From assembly GCF_005221385.1 (NCBI RefSeq), contig NZ_CP039904.1, positions 1,399,501-1,463,500 on the forward strand: DNA of 64,000 bases, read 5' to 3'. This DNA is from Agrobacterium tumefaciens. GTDB lineage: Bacteria; Pseudomonadota; Alphaproteobacteria; Rhizobiales; Rhizobiaceae. The position numbers and the translations under genes were made by a program. Below are positions 7,686 to 16,332 of the stretch, piece by piece; position 1 is the stretch's first letter, and every line of letters starts with the position of its first letter. The notes beneath the pieces were generated by a model. The model made no database searches. It was not told the DNA's origin and was given only the letters and a program-made list of their open reading frames with translations.

Positions 7686-8906
7686 ATGGACACTCTGATG
7701 ACCTTCGCGGCGCGGGCGCTTGCGGCGGGCGATCCGCTTGCAGCACTCAAGCACATCGCACTACGCGCCGATGCTCCTGCACTCGCCCTGCGCGGCATTG
7801 CCATGGCGCAACTCGGCGACCTTGCGCGCGCGAAGGAACTGCTGGGAAACGCAGCACGCGCTTTCGGCAACCAAGAGCCTATGGCCCGTGCACGATGCAA
7901 TCTCGCGGAGGCAGAGATCGCGTTGGTCTTGCGCGACCTTGGCCGTCCCATGGAGGGGCTCGCCGCCGCCCGGTCCACGCTGGAGACATTCGGAGACTTT
8001 GCGAACGCCGCGCATGCCGGCTATCTCGAAGCAAGGCGCTTGCTGTTGATCGGCCGTCTCGACGAAGCCGAGCGGGTTCTGGGCGGCTTCGATGCCGGTG
8101 CGTTGCCGATGACATCGCGGGTAGGCTACGAGTTGGTAGTCGCGGGCATCGCGATACGCCGCATACGCGCGAAGCCGGCTCGTGATGCGCTCGATCGCGC
8201 GGAAAGCGCCGCGGCTGCCTTTGGCAATGCAGCATTGAAAGCCGAAGTCGACAGGGCTGTACGGGCCTTCGAAGTGCCTGCCGCGCGGCTGGTCGCGCGC
8301 AATGGAGAACGGCTTCTCCGGCTCGATGAGGTCGAGGCGCTCATTGCATCGGGGGCGACCGTCATCGATGTGTGCCGGAACGTCGTGCGCGTCAATAAAG
8401 CCATCGTCTTTCTCGCCAGTCGTCCGGTCCTGTTCGCGCTCATGCGCGTGCTGGGTGAGGCTTGGCCGGAAGATGTCACGCGGGAAGAGCTTCTCGTCCG
8501 CGCCTTTCGCGCACGGGAAGCAGATGAATCGCATCGCGCTCGGCTGCGGGTCGAGATCGGGCGTCTGCGCGAGGCAATCAGGCCCTTGACGGAGATACGC
8601 GCCACCGAGCGGGGATTCGTATTGGAGCCCCATGATAGCGGCGCGGTCGCGGTGCTTGCGCCGCCTGTCGAAGACGAGCATGGCGACGTGCTGGCGCTTA
8701 TCGCCGATGGCGAAGCCTGGTCCAGCTCCGCGCTGGCGCTTGCGCTCGACGTTAGCCCGCGTACGGTACAGCGGGCGCTCGGCACCCTTGCGCAAAATGA
8801 CAAGGTGGAATGGTTCGGCCACGGACGCGCCCGTCGCTGGATTGCGACGAGCGTACCGGGTTTCCCGACAAGCTTGTTACTCCCCACCGTCGGCGTTCTA
8901 GTCTAG
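7686..8906 (+). CDS. TPR-type transcriptional regulator with winged-helix DNA-binding region
   Basis: 406 residues. The first half (about 1-200) is a run of alanine-rich helical pairs like TPR repeats (LALRGIAMAQLGDLARAKELL, ARCNLAEAEIALVLRDLG and similar). Residues about 240-315 (PVLFALMRVLGEAWPEDVT followed by LRVEIGRLREAIRPL and ERGFVLEP) look like the OmpR/SARP-type winged helix. The end (SALALALDVSPRTVQRALGTL) is a second helix-turn-helix. It is divergent from the DUF899 operon with 109 bases between starts, so it may control that operon. The inducing signal is unknown. Confidence 0.65.
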   Translation: MDTLMTFAARALAAGDPLAALKHIALRADAPALALRGIAMAQLGDLARAKELLGNAARAFGNQEPMARARCNLAEAEIALVLRDLGRPMEGLAAARSTLETFGDFANAAHAGYLEARRLLLIGRLDEAERVLGGFDAGALPMTSRVGYELVVAGIAIRRIRAKPARDALDRAESAAAAFGNAALKAEVDRAVRAFEVPAARLVARNGERLLRLDEVEALIASGATVIDVCRNVVRVNKAIVFLASRPVLFALMRVLGEAWPEDVTREELLVRAFRAREADESHRARLRVEIGRLREAIRPLTEIRATERGFVLEPHDSGAVAVLAPPVEDEHGDVLALIADGEAWSSSALALALDVSPRTVQRALGTLAQNDKVEWFGHGRARRWIATSVPGFPTSLLLPTVGVLV

Positions 8907-8915
8907 GATGAGGGG

Positions 8916-9566
8916 ATGAAACAAACAGCCGCCGAAATCATCCGCGAATATGGCCCTTTTCCCGGAGTGGATCGCGTCCATGGGGTCAGCTTTGACGGCC
9001 GCCGGGTCTGGATGGCGACAGGCGAGAGGCTGGACGCCTTCGATCCGGACAACGGGGACGTGCTGAATTCGCTCAATATTGCCGCTGATGCCGGCACCGC
9101 ATTCGATGGCAAGCACCTGTTCCAGATTGCTGAAGCGGTGATTCGGAAGGTCGATCCACAGACTGGCGAGGTGCTTGCCACGATTTCCGCCCCCGGCAAT
9201 GGAGGCGATTCCGGTCTTGCATGGGCTGAAGGTTCGCTCTGGGTCGGGCAACATCGCGGCCGCAAAATCCATCAAATCGATCCTGAGACGGGAAAGGTGC
9301 TGCGCACGATTGAAACCGATCGCTTCGTTACCGGGGTCACCTGGGTCGACGGCGAGCTCTGGCACGGCACATGGGAGAACGACGAAAGCGATGTCCGCCG
9401 CATCGATCCTTCGACCGGTGAAGTATTGGAGCGGTTGGATATGCCGGCGGGAATGGCAGTTTCAGGACTTGAATCCGACGGACGCGATCGGTTTTTCTGC
9501 GGGGCTGGCGATAGCCCCAAAGTTCGCGCCATACGCAAGCCAAACCGATCTGAAACCGCAATGTGA
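8916..9566 (+). CDS. Beta-propeller protein, glutamine cyclotransferase/Vgb-like
   Basis: 216 residues, starting 9 bases after the regulator stop, so probably cotranscribed. It consists of repeated units of the form I-D-P-x-T-G-E-V-L (FDPDNGDVLN, VDPQTGEVLATI, IDPETGKVLRTI, IDPSTGEVLERL), each about 45 residues apart, as in seven- or five-bladed propellers of the glutamine cyclotransferase and virginiamycin lyase type. No signal peptide is seen. The substrate or partner cannot be told; a sensory or protein-binding role next to the regulator is possible. Confidence 0.65.
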   Translation: MKQTAAEIIREYGPFPGVDRVHGVSFDGRRVWMATGERLDAFDPDNGDVLNSLNIAADAGTAFDGKHLFQIAEAVIRKVDPQTGEVLATISAPGNGGDSGLAWAEGSLWVGQHRGRKIHQIDPETGKVLRTIETDRFVTGVTWVDGELWHGTWENDESDVRRIDPSTGEVLERLDMPAGMAVSGLESDGRDRFFCGAGDSPKVRAIRKPNRSETAM

Positions 9567-9781
9567 AACAAGAAGCAAGTCGCCGGCTTGTGTATCCTTA
9601 TTCGTTGGTCTTCTCGGCGGTAACCGTTCACATGGACATCTGCGATGTCGTTTAAGGACCTGATACTGGAGGCAACGCGCGAGCAAGCTTGATGAAAACG
9701 GCAAAGTCGCCGGTTCGAATCTTTTCAACAGCAATTGTGTGTAATCTCGAAAGCTGGTGCTGAAGCGTTCGGCCTTCATCT

Positions 9782-10165
9782 CTATCCAGAATCTCGAAAA
9801 GATAGAGAAACCCATGCATGGCGGGTCGCTTCATACACGCTCTGAGTTGGTTCCATAGCATCTGGGTCTTCAAAACAGCCCAAGGCGATGGCGACGAGGT
9901 TAGGCCGAAATTCCGGTATCCAGTAGACGGTTGATCCGCAAGTGGGGCAAAAACGGAACTCTAGGCGCTTTCCGCTATCTCCAGGTCGTATATAGGTTTG
10001 GTGTTTCCCCGACGCCCTGATTTGATCGGCAGCATAAAACACTGCGACACCGAACGCTGAACCGGTACGATGCTGGCATGCACGACAGTGACAAACGGAT
10101 ATCTTATGGGGTTCGCCGTTTGTCACCACTGTTAACTGATGACATGAACAATGGGCTAGGCGCAC
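9782..10165 (-). CDS. GFA family protein (Mss4-like zinc fold)
   Basis: 127 residues, GTG start at 10165 with a GGGAG site 7 bases upstream. The zinc-binding cysteines of the GFA fold are present in order: HCSCHQL, then CHCRACQHRTGSAFGVAVFY, then RFCPTCGSTVYW. The family is named after glutathione-dependent formaldehyde-activating enzyme, but most members have no proven activity. It stands alone. The C-terminus is slightly shorter than is common. Confidence 0.85.
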   Translation of the reverse strand: MRLAHCSCHQLTVVTNGEPHKISVCHCRACQHRTGSAFGVAVFYAADQIRASGKHQTYIRPGDSGKRLEFRFCPTCGSTVYWIPEFRPNLVAIALGCFEDPDAMEPTQSVYEATRHAWVSLSFRDSG

Positions 10166-10625
10166 AATTTTGCTCCCAATTCCAAATTTTTTCGATCCTG
10201 AATATGCGCGATGACGACGATATCGGAGCAGTCAGCTTTGAGCAAATTGACATTCGCAAAGTCGTACCGATCATGATCATCCTTGCGGTATCCTACACTA
10301 TTCCGTTGCCGGTGTAGTTACCGGCTTTATCGCCGGATCGAGCCGCCCACCGCAGGCGCGGTTCTGCGATATCACATAAGCGACCAGATAGGGCGCGTAG
10401 CACGGACGAGGGTGGGAGCCTTTCGGTCACCCCGGCGAGAGAGAGCTGTTCTATCTCAGTGCGGTTGAGTGACACTATTCGGAGAACGTCACACTGTTCC
10501 TCGCTGCACAGATTTCCCGAACCCCTTTCTATTTCGCCTCAGGATCATGTTCTGACACGCTCGACTTGCCGTATGAAGTATTGTTAGCTGAGGGTAAGTG
10601 AGAGCGAATGTGTCGGAGGGGCCGC
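10166..10625. other. Intergenic region, no gene recognised
   Basis: Contains the divergent control regions of the GFA gene and the histidine kinase gene. Short open frames here have no family features. A GTGACAC at about 10469 and GTCACAC at about 10489 form a loose inverted repeat about 125-160 bases before the kinase start; it may be an operator, but the match is weak. Confidence 0.4.
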
Positions 10626-12023
10626 ATGAGACTCAGGAACCAGATTCTCGCATTGGCCATCGGGCCTCTCGTTCTTGCGATTATCGTTATCACAGCACTG
10701 ATTACGTGGCAGTCCATGACGCTGGCGCGCACGAGCATCGATGCGTTCGAACGAAACATGCTCGCTGCAAAGGAGGCTGAACTCCTCAACCTCACCAATT
10801 TGGCCCTTTCGGCGATCCGTTCGGTCTATGACAGGGCGGGAACTGATGACGAGGCTGCGAAGGAGGAGGTCAAGCGAATTCTGACTGACCTCGATTACGG
10901 TACGGACGGCTATTTCTTTGTCTATGATTATGACGGGGTAAACGTCGTTCATCCGCGACAAAGCTTTCGTCCAGGGAGTAATTGGCTGGATCTTTACGAT
11001 CCCGACGGCAACCGCGTCATCTATGACCTGATAGTCAAGGCGAAAGAAGGAGGAGGTCTTGTCCAGTATAAATGGGAGAAGCCCTCGACCGGGAAGATGG
11101 CTGATAAGCTTTCTTTTGCAGCCGGCCTCAACAAATGGCGCTGGATGATCGGTACAGGGGTTTATCTGGATGATGTTTTTGCCGCGACAGCGGCGGCGAA
11201 GGAGGAAATGCGCCGTTCCATTACATGGAATTTCCTGATTGTTGCACTGTTTGCGGTCCCTGCCGTGTTGCTGGTGTTCGCCACCTGCATGCTGCTCAAT
11301 CTGCGTCAGCAGAGGTTGGCAGACGGACGGCTCAAGGAACTGATGCAGAGGGTTATCGATACCCAGGAAGAGGAGCGCCTGCGCATTGCTAGAGAATTGC
11401 ATGACGGCATTTCTCAAAATCTCGTCGGAGTGCGCTTTGCGATTGATCTCGCGCGGCGCAAGGTGGCGCCTGACAATGTCGGAGCCGGCGAGGCGATCGG
11501 CAAGGGCGCCGTCGCATTAAATGAGGCGATCAAGGAGGTACGTCGTATTTCCCACGATCTTCGCCCGCGTGTCCTCGACGATCTGGGGCTGACGGCAGCG
11601 CTGGAATCCCTCATCTCGAGTTTTTCCGAACGCACGGGAATAGCGGCGACGCTTGAATCCGTAGCCTTCAAGCATATGCTTGTCCCCGAGGCACGGGTTG
11701 CACTTTACCGTGTCGCACAGGAGGCGCTGACCAACATCGAGCGCCATGCCGGCGCGACGCAGGTCGCCATCCGGTTTTCCAGTCGCGATGAACGGGTACA
11801 GATGGATGTCAGCGACAATGGCCGCGGCTTTCCGACCGTTCGGACAGAGAACGGGATGCCGGCAAGCAAGGGGCTCGGTTTGAGAAACATGCAGGAACGC
11901 ATGACGCATTTCGGGGGCAGGCTGGATGTCGAAAGCTCCGCAAGGGGAACCGTTCTGCGGGCGGTGCTGCCCATCACCGCCATGAAGGATCGCAATAGCG
12001 GCTTACAGGAGGCCGCCGAGTGA
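10626..12023 (+). CDS. Cache-domain sensor histidine kinase, NarL-type (MctS-like)
   Basis: 465 residues. The ATG at 10626 is preferred over one 18 bases upstream because it has the strong site GGAGGGG four bases before it. A membrane segment (about 8-28) is followed by a periplasmic single Cache domain (YGTDGYFFVYDYDG, then GLVQYKWEKPSTGK and LNKWRWMIGTGVYLDD), a second membrane segment (about 198-222), a HisKA_3 domain with phospho-accepting histidine in RELHDGISQNLVG, and an ATPase domain (DNGRGF, GLGLRNMQER). Cache domains of this type bind small carboxylates. With the facing TRAP operon it probably senses a monocarboxylate or 2-oxo acid. Confidence 0.85.
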   Translation: MRLRNQILALAIGPLVLAIIVITALITWQSMTLARTSIDAFERNMLAAKEAELLNLTNLALSAIRSVYDRAGTDDEAAKEEVKRILTDLDYGTDGYFFVYDYDGVNVVHPRQSFRPGSNWLDLYDPDGNRVIYDLIVKAKEGGGLVQYKWEKPSTGKMADKLSFAAGLNKWRWMIGTGVYLDDVFAATAAAKEEMRRSITWNFLIVALFAVPAVLLVFATCMLLNLRQQRLADGRLKELMQRVIDTQEEERLRIARELHDGISQNLVGVRFAIDLARRKVAPDNVGAGEAIGKGAVALNEAIKEVRRISHDLRPRVLDDLGLTAALESLISSFSERTGIAATLESVAFKHMLVPEARVALYRVAQEALTNIERHAGATQVAIRFSSRDERVQMDVSDNGRGFPTVRTENGMPASKGLGLRNMQERMTHFGGRLDVESSARGTVLRAVLPITAMKDRNSGLQEAAE

Positions 12024-12652
12024 CCGTTCATCCGATCCGTGTGCTGCTGATCGACAACCATCCTCTGGTTCTGGATGGGTTGAGGGCCGTCCTCGAGACT
12101 TACGAGCATCTCGCAGTCGTTGGAACCGCATTGTCCGCCATGGCCGGTATCGACGCGGCTGTCGCCACGCGGCCCGATGTGGTGCTGATGGATATCAACA
12201 TGCCGCAGATCAATGGCATCGATGCCCTGGAACTGTTCAAGGAAAAGCAGCTTTCCGCCCGGGTGCTGATGCTGTCGATGCATGACAGCCGGGAATATAT
12301 ATCGACCTCGGTCATGTATGGTGCGGCCGGTTACATTCTGAAGGACGTGGCGACCGAAGAAATAGTCGCCGCAATCGAAACCGTGGCTGCCGGCGGCACC
12401 TATTTTTCCTCTGGCGTTCGCGATGTGCTGATGGAGGGGTCTTCCGGCAGGCTGAAGGCGCTGACGACACGCGAGCAGGAAGTTCTGCTGCTGATCGCGC
12501 GCGGAAAGAGCAATCGCGACGCTGCCCTGGCGCTCGACATCGCCGAGCGCACGATGGAAACCCATCGCAAGAATATCAAGAGGAAACTGGATATAGCGAC
12601 GACTGCGGGTCTCATCCGCTATGCGATCGATAACGGGCTTATCAAAGAATAG
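12020..12652 (+). CDS. NarL/FixJ-type response regulator (MctR-like)
   Basis: 210 residues. The start is GTG at 12020, overlapping the kinase TGA, with AGGAGG seven bases upstream. A receiver domain (VLLIDNHPLVLDGLRAVLE, phospho-acceptor aspartate in VVLMDINMP, conserved lysine in YILKDVA) is followed by a LuxR-type HTH (LTTREQEVLLLIARGKSNRDAA, then ERTMETHRKNIKRKL). It is the partner of the preceding kinase and probably activates the convergent TRAP operon. Confidence 0.9.
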   Translation: MTVHPIRVLLIDNHPLVLDGLRAVLETYEHLAVVGTALSAMAGIDAAVATRPDVVLMDINMPQINGIDALELFKEKQLSARVLMLSMHDSREYISTSVMYGAAGYILKDVATEEIVAAIETVAAGGTYFSSGVRDVLMEGSSGRLKALTTREQEVLLLIARGKSNRDAALALDIAERTMETHRKNIKRKLDIATTAGLIRYAIDNGLIKE

Positions 12653-12663
12653 CCGCTAAAGGT

Positions 12664-12699
12664 CCGAGGCCTCGGAATGTCGCCATCCGGGGGCCTCGG
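12664..12699. terminator. Inverted repeat between convergent genes
   Basis: CCGAGGC at 12664-12670 pairs with GCCTCGG at 12693-12699, in the 63 bases between the response regulator stop and the convergent takP-like stop. There is no clear T run, so it is a possible bidirectional terminator rather than a certain one. Confidence 0.35.
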
Positions 12700-12715
12700 T
12701 AAAGTCTATGCCGGC

Positions 12716-13828
12716 TTATTTGCCGGCCGTCTGCATGGCATAGCCGTAGCTGTCATAGGTATATTCGGCGACGCGGAACCATTCAAAGCTCTCGTCGCGG
12801 AATTTCTTCCAGCCCGGATAGATCTTGGCCCATGCGGGATGCTTCTGCGTGTACTCGTCATAAAGCTCGAAGGTCGCCTTGTAGGCGGCGTCGAGCACAT
12901 CGCGGGGCAGCGGGCGAAGCTGCGTGCCCTTGGAAACCAGCGAGCGGATCGCATCCTTGTTCTTGACGTCGTACAGCGCCTGCATGTTGATGTTGGCGGC
13001 CTTGCAGGCAGTGTCGAGTGCTGCCTTGTATTCATCAGGCAGGGCTGCATATTGGTCCTTGTTGACGAAGAAGTGGATCGTCAGTCCGCCCTCCCAGAAC
13101 GCGGGGTAATAGTAGTATGGCGCGATCTGGTAGAAGCCGAGCTTTTCGTCGTCATAGGGACCGACCCATTCCGCGGCATCGATGGTGCCACGTTCCAGCG
13201 CCGGATAGATGTCGCCGCCCGGGAGCTGCTGCGGCACCGCGCCAAGCTTGGCAAGCACCTGCCCCGCGACGCCGGCAATACGCATCTTGAGGCCCTTGAT
13301 ATCCTCGACGCTCTTGATTTCCTTGCGATACCAGCCGCCCATCTGGGCGCCCGTCGCTCCACCGGGAATACCGATGACGCCGTAGTCGGAAAGGAATTCG
13401 TTGTAAGCTTCGTTGCCGCCGCCATGGTAGAGCCATGCGTTCTGCTGGCGGGCGTTCAGGCCGAAGGGGATGGTCGAGCCGATGGCGAATGTCGGATCTT
13501 TCCCCGTGAAATAGTAGCCGCAGGTATGGGAAATCTCGACGGTATTGGCTTTTACGGCATCGATGGCCTGGGCGCCGGGAACGATTTCACCAGCCTGGAA
13601 GACCTGGATTTCGAACTTGCCGCCGGTAATGGCCTTCAATGCGTTCGCCATAACGACGGCGCCGCCGTAGATGGTGTCCAGATTGTTCGGAAAGCCGGAC
13701 GTCAGGCGCCAGCGAACGTTCGGCAAAGATTGCGCTATGGCCGGCGTGGCGAGCGTCGAAGCGGCCGCAGCCGCCCCGGCAAGCACGCCGCCGGACAAGA
13801 AGTGTCTGCGGTCCAGATTGTTCCTCAT
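12716..13828 (-). CDS. takP: TRAP transporter solute-binding protein, TakP-like (2-oxo acids)
   Basis: 370 residues with a twin-arginine-like signal (NNLDRRHFLSGGVLAGAAAA, cleavage near AIAQS). The mature part closely follows the pattern of Rhodobacter sphaeroides TakP as I remember it: a SGFPNNLDTIYGGA opening, VFQAGEIVPGAQAIDAV, then GATGAQMGGWYRKEI and EWVGPYDDEKLGFY. TakP binds pyruvate and longer 2-oxo acids with a sodium ion in the periplasm. The gene is last in the minus-strand operon, after the two membrane subunits, and has a very strong site (AGGAGGAGG) before its ATG. Confidence 0.85.
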   Translation of the reverse strand: MRNNLDRRHFLSGGVLAGAAAAASTLATPAIAQSLPNVRWRLTSGFPNNLDTIYGGAVVMANALKAITGGKFEIQVFQAGEIVPGAQAIDAVKANTVEISHTCGYYFTGKDPTFAIGSTIPFGLNARQQNAWLYHGGGNEAYNEFLSDYGVIGIPGGATGAQMGGWYRKEIKSVEDIKGLKMRIAGVAGQVLAKLGAVPQQLPGGDIYPALERGTIDAAEWVGPYDDEKLGFYQIAPYYYYPAFWEGGLTIHFFVNKDQYAALPDEYKAALDTACKAANINMQALYDVKNKDAIRSLVSKGTQLRPLPRDVLDAAYKATFELYDEYTQKHPAWAKIYPGWKKFRDESFEWFRVAEYTYDSYGYAMQTAGK

Positions 13829-13855
13829 AAGATTACCTCCTCCTATTGAAGTGAC

Positions 13856-13901
13856 CGACGCTTGGTGCGTCGATGGGGTGCGGCGGGCGCTTGTGCGCCC
13901 G
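13856..13901 (-). promoter_or_regulatory. Twin hairpins between takM-like and takP-like genes
   Basis: Two perfect stem-loops lie in the 81-base spacer: CGGGCGC/GCGCCCG (13884-13901, loop of four) and CGACGC/GCGTCG (13856-13872). Neither has a T run. Such hairpins often stabilise one part of a transcript, which would suit a binding protein needed in excess over its permease. Confidence 0.45.
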
Positions 13902-13909
13902 TCGGAATG

Positions 13910-15412
13910 TCAGGGGTTGCTGGGCTTGCCGAAGCTTGGGGCGTTGCCGCCAGGGGCGAAGGGATTAGCGAACGGATCGGCGTCGCTACCTGCGCCGGGC
14001 ATCGGTACATTGATATGGACGGCCGAGGGATCGGCGACCTTGGCACCCGACTTGTAGTGCATCACTATTCCGGGGAAGGCGATGATGATGATGACCATGG
14101 CGAGCTGGATGAAAAGATAGGGAATGGCGCCGAGATAGATCTGGGTCGAGGTGACCGGCTGGATCGTTTGTCCCGTGATCCGATCCTTATAGGCACGCGT
14201 CGGTGCGACGGACCGCAGGAAGAACAGCGAAAAACCGAAGGGCGGGTGCATGAACGACGTCTGCATGTTGACCGCCAGCATCACGCCAAACCAGATCAGG
14301 TCGATGCCAAGCGCATCCGCGACCGGCGCCAGCAGCGGGATGATGATGAAGGCCAGCTCGAAATAATCGAGGAAGAAGGCCAGGAAGAACACCAGCAGGT
14401 TGGCGACGATCAGGAAGCCGATCTCGCCACCGGGGATCGATGTCATCAGATGCTCGACCCAGACGTGACCGTTCACGCCATAAAAGGTCAGGGAAAAGAC
14501 GCGCGCGCCGAGCAGGATGAGCAGAACGAAGGACGACAGCTTTGCCGTGGCGTAGAGCGACTGCTGGATCAGGCCGAAATTGAGCTTACGGTTGGCAAGC
14601 GCAAGGGCGAGTGCGCCGACAGCACCCATGGCGCCACCTTCCGTGGGGGTGGCGATCCCGAGGAAGATCGTGCCGAGCACGAGGAATATCAGGACGAGCG
14701 GAGGCACCAGCGAGGTAATGACCTTGAGCAGCAACTTGGTGCCGCGCAGGGTCCGCGCCTCCAGCGGCAGGGCCGGAACTTTTGTGGGGCTGATGATCGA
14801 TGTGATGATGATGTAGAGCGTATAAGCCGTTACCAGCATCAGACCCGGAACAAGCGCTCCCTTGTACATGTCGCCCACCGAGCGGCCGAGCTGGTCAGCC
14901 AGCACGATCAGCACGAGACTTGGGGGGATGATCTGCGCCAGCGTGCCTGACGCGGCGATCGTACCTGCTGCGATTTTGCGGTCGTAGCCATAGCGCAACA
15001 TGATGGGAAGCGAGATGAGGCCCATCGAGATGACCGAGGCGGCGACGACGCCGGTGGTGGCGGCCAGAATTGCCCCGACGAAGATGACGGCAAACGCAAT
15101 GCCGCCGCGGACCGGTCCAAACAGCTGGCCGATCGTGTCCAGCAAATCCTCCGCCATGCCGCTCTTTTCAAGAATGAGCCCCATGAAGGTGAAGAACGGT
15201 ATCGCCAGCAGCGTTTCGTTAGACATCTGGCCGAATATGCGATCGGGAATGGCCTGGAACAGCGTGGCTGGCAGCAGGCCGAGTTCTATCCCGATGAAGC
15301 CGAAGACAAAGCCGACAAAAGCCAGCGCAAAGGCTACCGGATAGCCGAACAGCAGCACGATGATGAGCGCGGCGAACATGATCGGCGCGAGATTTTCCGC
15401 AAGGAATGCCAT
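13910..15412 (-). CDS. takM: TRAP transporter large permease, DctM/TakM-like
   Basis: 500 residues with about 12 hydrophobic segments. Typical DctM blocks are visible: FGYPVAFALAFVG near the start, LLAIPFFTFMGLILEKSGMAEDLLD, GAILAATTGVVAASVISMG and SGTLAQIIPPSLVLIVLADQ. It is the sodium-coupled translocation subunit. The last 40 residues are proline- and glycine-rich (PMPGAGSDADPFANPFAPGG), a hydrophilic cytoplasmic or periplasmic tail longer than in many relatives. It follows the small subunit by 18 bases. Confidence 0.88.
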   Translation of the reverse strand: MAFLAENLAPIMFAALIIVLLFGYPVAFALAFVGFVFGFIGIELGLLPATLFQAIPDRIFGQMSNETLLAIPFFTFMGLILEKSGMAEDLLDTIGQLFGPVRGGIAFAVIFVGAILAATTGVVAASVISMGLISLPIMLRYGYDRKIAAGTIAASGTLAQIIPPSLVLIVLADQLGRSVGDMYKGALVPGLMLVTAYTLYIIITSIISPTKVPALPLEARTLRGTKLLLKVITSLVPPLVLIFLVLGTIFLGIATPTEGGAMGAVGALALALANRKLNFGLIQQSLYATAKLSSFVLLILLGARVFSLTFYGVNGHVWVEHLMTSIPGGEIGFLIVANLLVFFLAFFLDYFELAFIIIPLLAPVADALGIDLIWFGVMLAVNMQTSFMHPPFGFSLFFLRSVAPTRAYKDRITGQTIQPVTSTQIYLGAIPYLFIQLAMVIIIIAFPGIVMHYKSGAKVADPSAVHINVPMPGAGSDADPFANPFAPGGNAPSFGKPSNP

Positions 15413-15430
15413 TATTGTTTCTTCCTTCGA

Positions 15431-15979
15431 TCAGAGCATTGCTGCCGCGGCATCAGCCGCCGCAACCGGATCGGGGATATCGCCGCGCAGGATTGCGACG
15501 CGTTTGATGAGTTCCGACACGCCCTGAAGGGCGAGCAAGCTGAAGCCGATTGGTATCAGCGCCCAGACCGGCCATTGAATGAGCCCGCCCGTATTATTGG
15601 AAACTTCACCGGAGGCAAATTTCTGCAGGAACACCGGCCAGGAGAGATAAACCGTGATGAGGCAGAAGGGCATGAGAAAGAAGATGGTCCCGAGGATATC
15701 GACCCACAATTGCCCCTTGCGCGGCAGGCTTCCGTAAATCAGATCGACCTTCACATGCTCGTTGTTGAGGAGCGTGTAGGCGGCGGCGATCAGAAACACA
15801 GCGGAGAACAAATACCACTGGGATTCAAGCCAGGCGTTGGAACTCATCGAGAACGCCTTGCGCATGGCGGCATTGATGGCGCTGATGAGAATGGCGGCGA
15901 GCAGCAGCCACGAAATACCTTTGCCAATAGCAGAGTTGGCGGTATCAATGGCGCGCGAAAGCGCCAGCAAAAACTTCAT
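15431..15979 (-). CDS. takQ: TRAP transporter small permease, DctQ/TakQ-like
   Basis: 182 residues from ATG at 15979, chosen because GGGGAGG lies five bases upstream and the hydrophobic N-terminus (MKFLLALSRAIDTANSAIGK) fits; the frame itself stays open further back. Four membrane segments and the family block NAWLESQWYLFSAVFLIAAAYTLLNNEHVKVD are present. It is the first gene of the TRAP operon and forms a complex with the DctM-type subunit. Confidence 0.88.
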   Translation of the reverse strand: MKFLLALSRAIDTANSAIGKGISWLLLAAILISAINAAMRKAFSMSSNAWLESQWYLFSAVFLIAAAYTLLNNEHVKVDLIYGSLPRKGQLWVDILGTIFFLMPFCLITVYLSWPVFLQKFASGEVSNNTGGLIQWPVWALIPIGFSLLALQGVSELIKRVAILRGDIPDPVAAADAAAAML

Positions 15980-16332
15980 GAGATCCTCCCCGGAAGCGGC
16001 CGCGTACTCCTCGATACGCGTGCTGCCGCTATAGTTCGGGCACGATATCAATGGCGTCTTCACGCTCAAGGGCTGCTGCCGGCGAATTTCTTCAGGCGTA
16101 CCGAGAACTGGGTATGTGAGGGGCAACTTCAGTAGGACGGCAAGGGATAATGAAATGAAAGAGCGTGCTTGGGCACCCAATACTTCGTCGTGCTCGACAT
16201 CAACCCGGAAGACAGGCTTCCCGCTATCGGCCTCTATTTCTCTTGCAAGTTCATTGCGCTGGAAGCCCAGCGCTCGGCGAAATGATAGAGACTTGAAGCC
16301 AAGTTGCAGGAGCCGAGCTTACCCGGCCACCA
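15980..16332 (-). other. Upstream region of TRAP operon with an open, startless frame
   Basis: 353 bases between the takQ-like start and the LysR gene stop. In the takQ frame the minus strand is open for roughly 110 codons upstream and reads like protein in part (QRNELAREIEADSGKPVFRV), but no good start is seen. It may be a gene remnant or chance. The operon promoter must lie in this stretch or in the LysR gene. Confidence 0.35.

Noticed and set aside
10078-10317. 79-codon plus-strand frame over the GFA gene
   Set aside because: It overlaps the well-supported GFA gene on the other strand and has no recognisable features.
12677-13849. 390-codon plus-strand frame opposite takP
   Set aside because: Shadow of a high-G+C gene; the minus strand encodes a clear TRAP binding protein.
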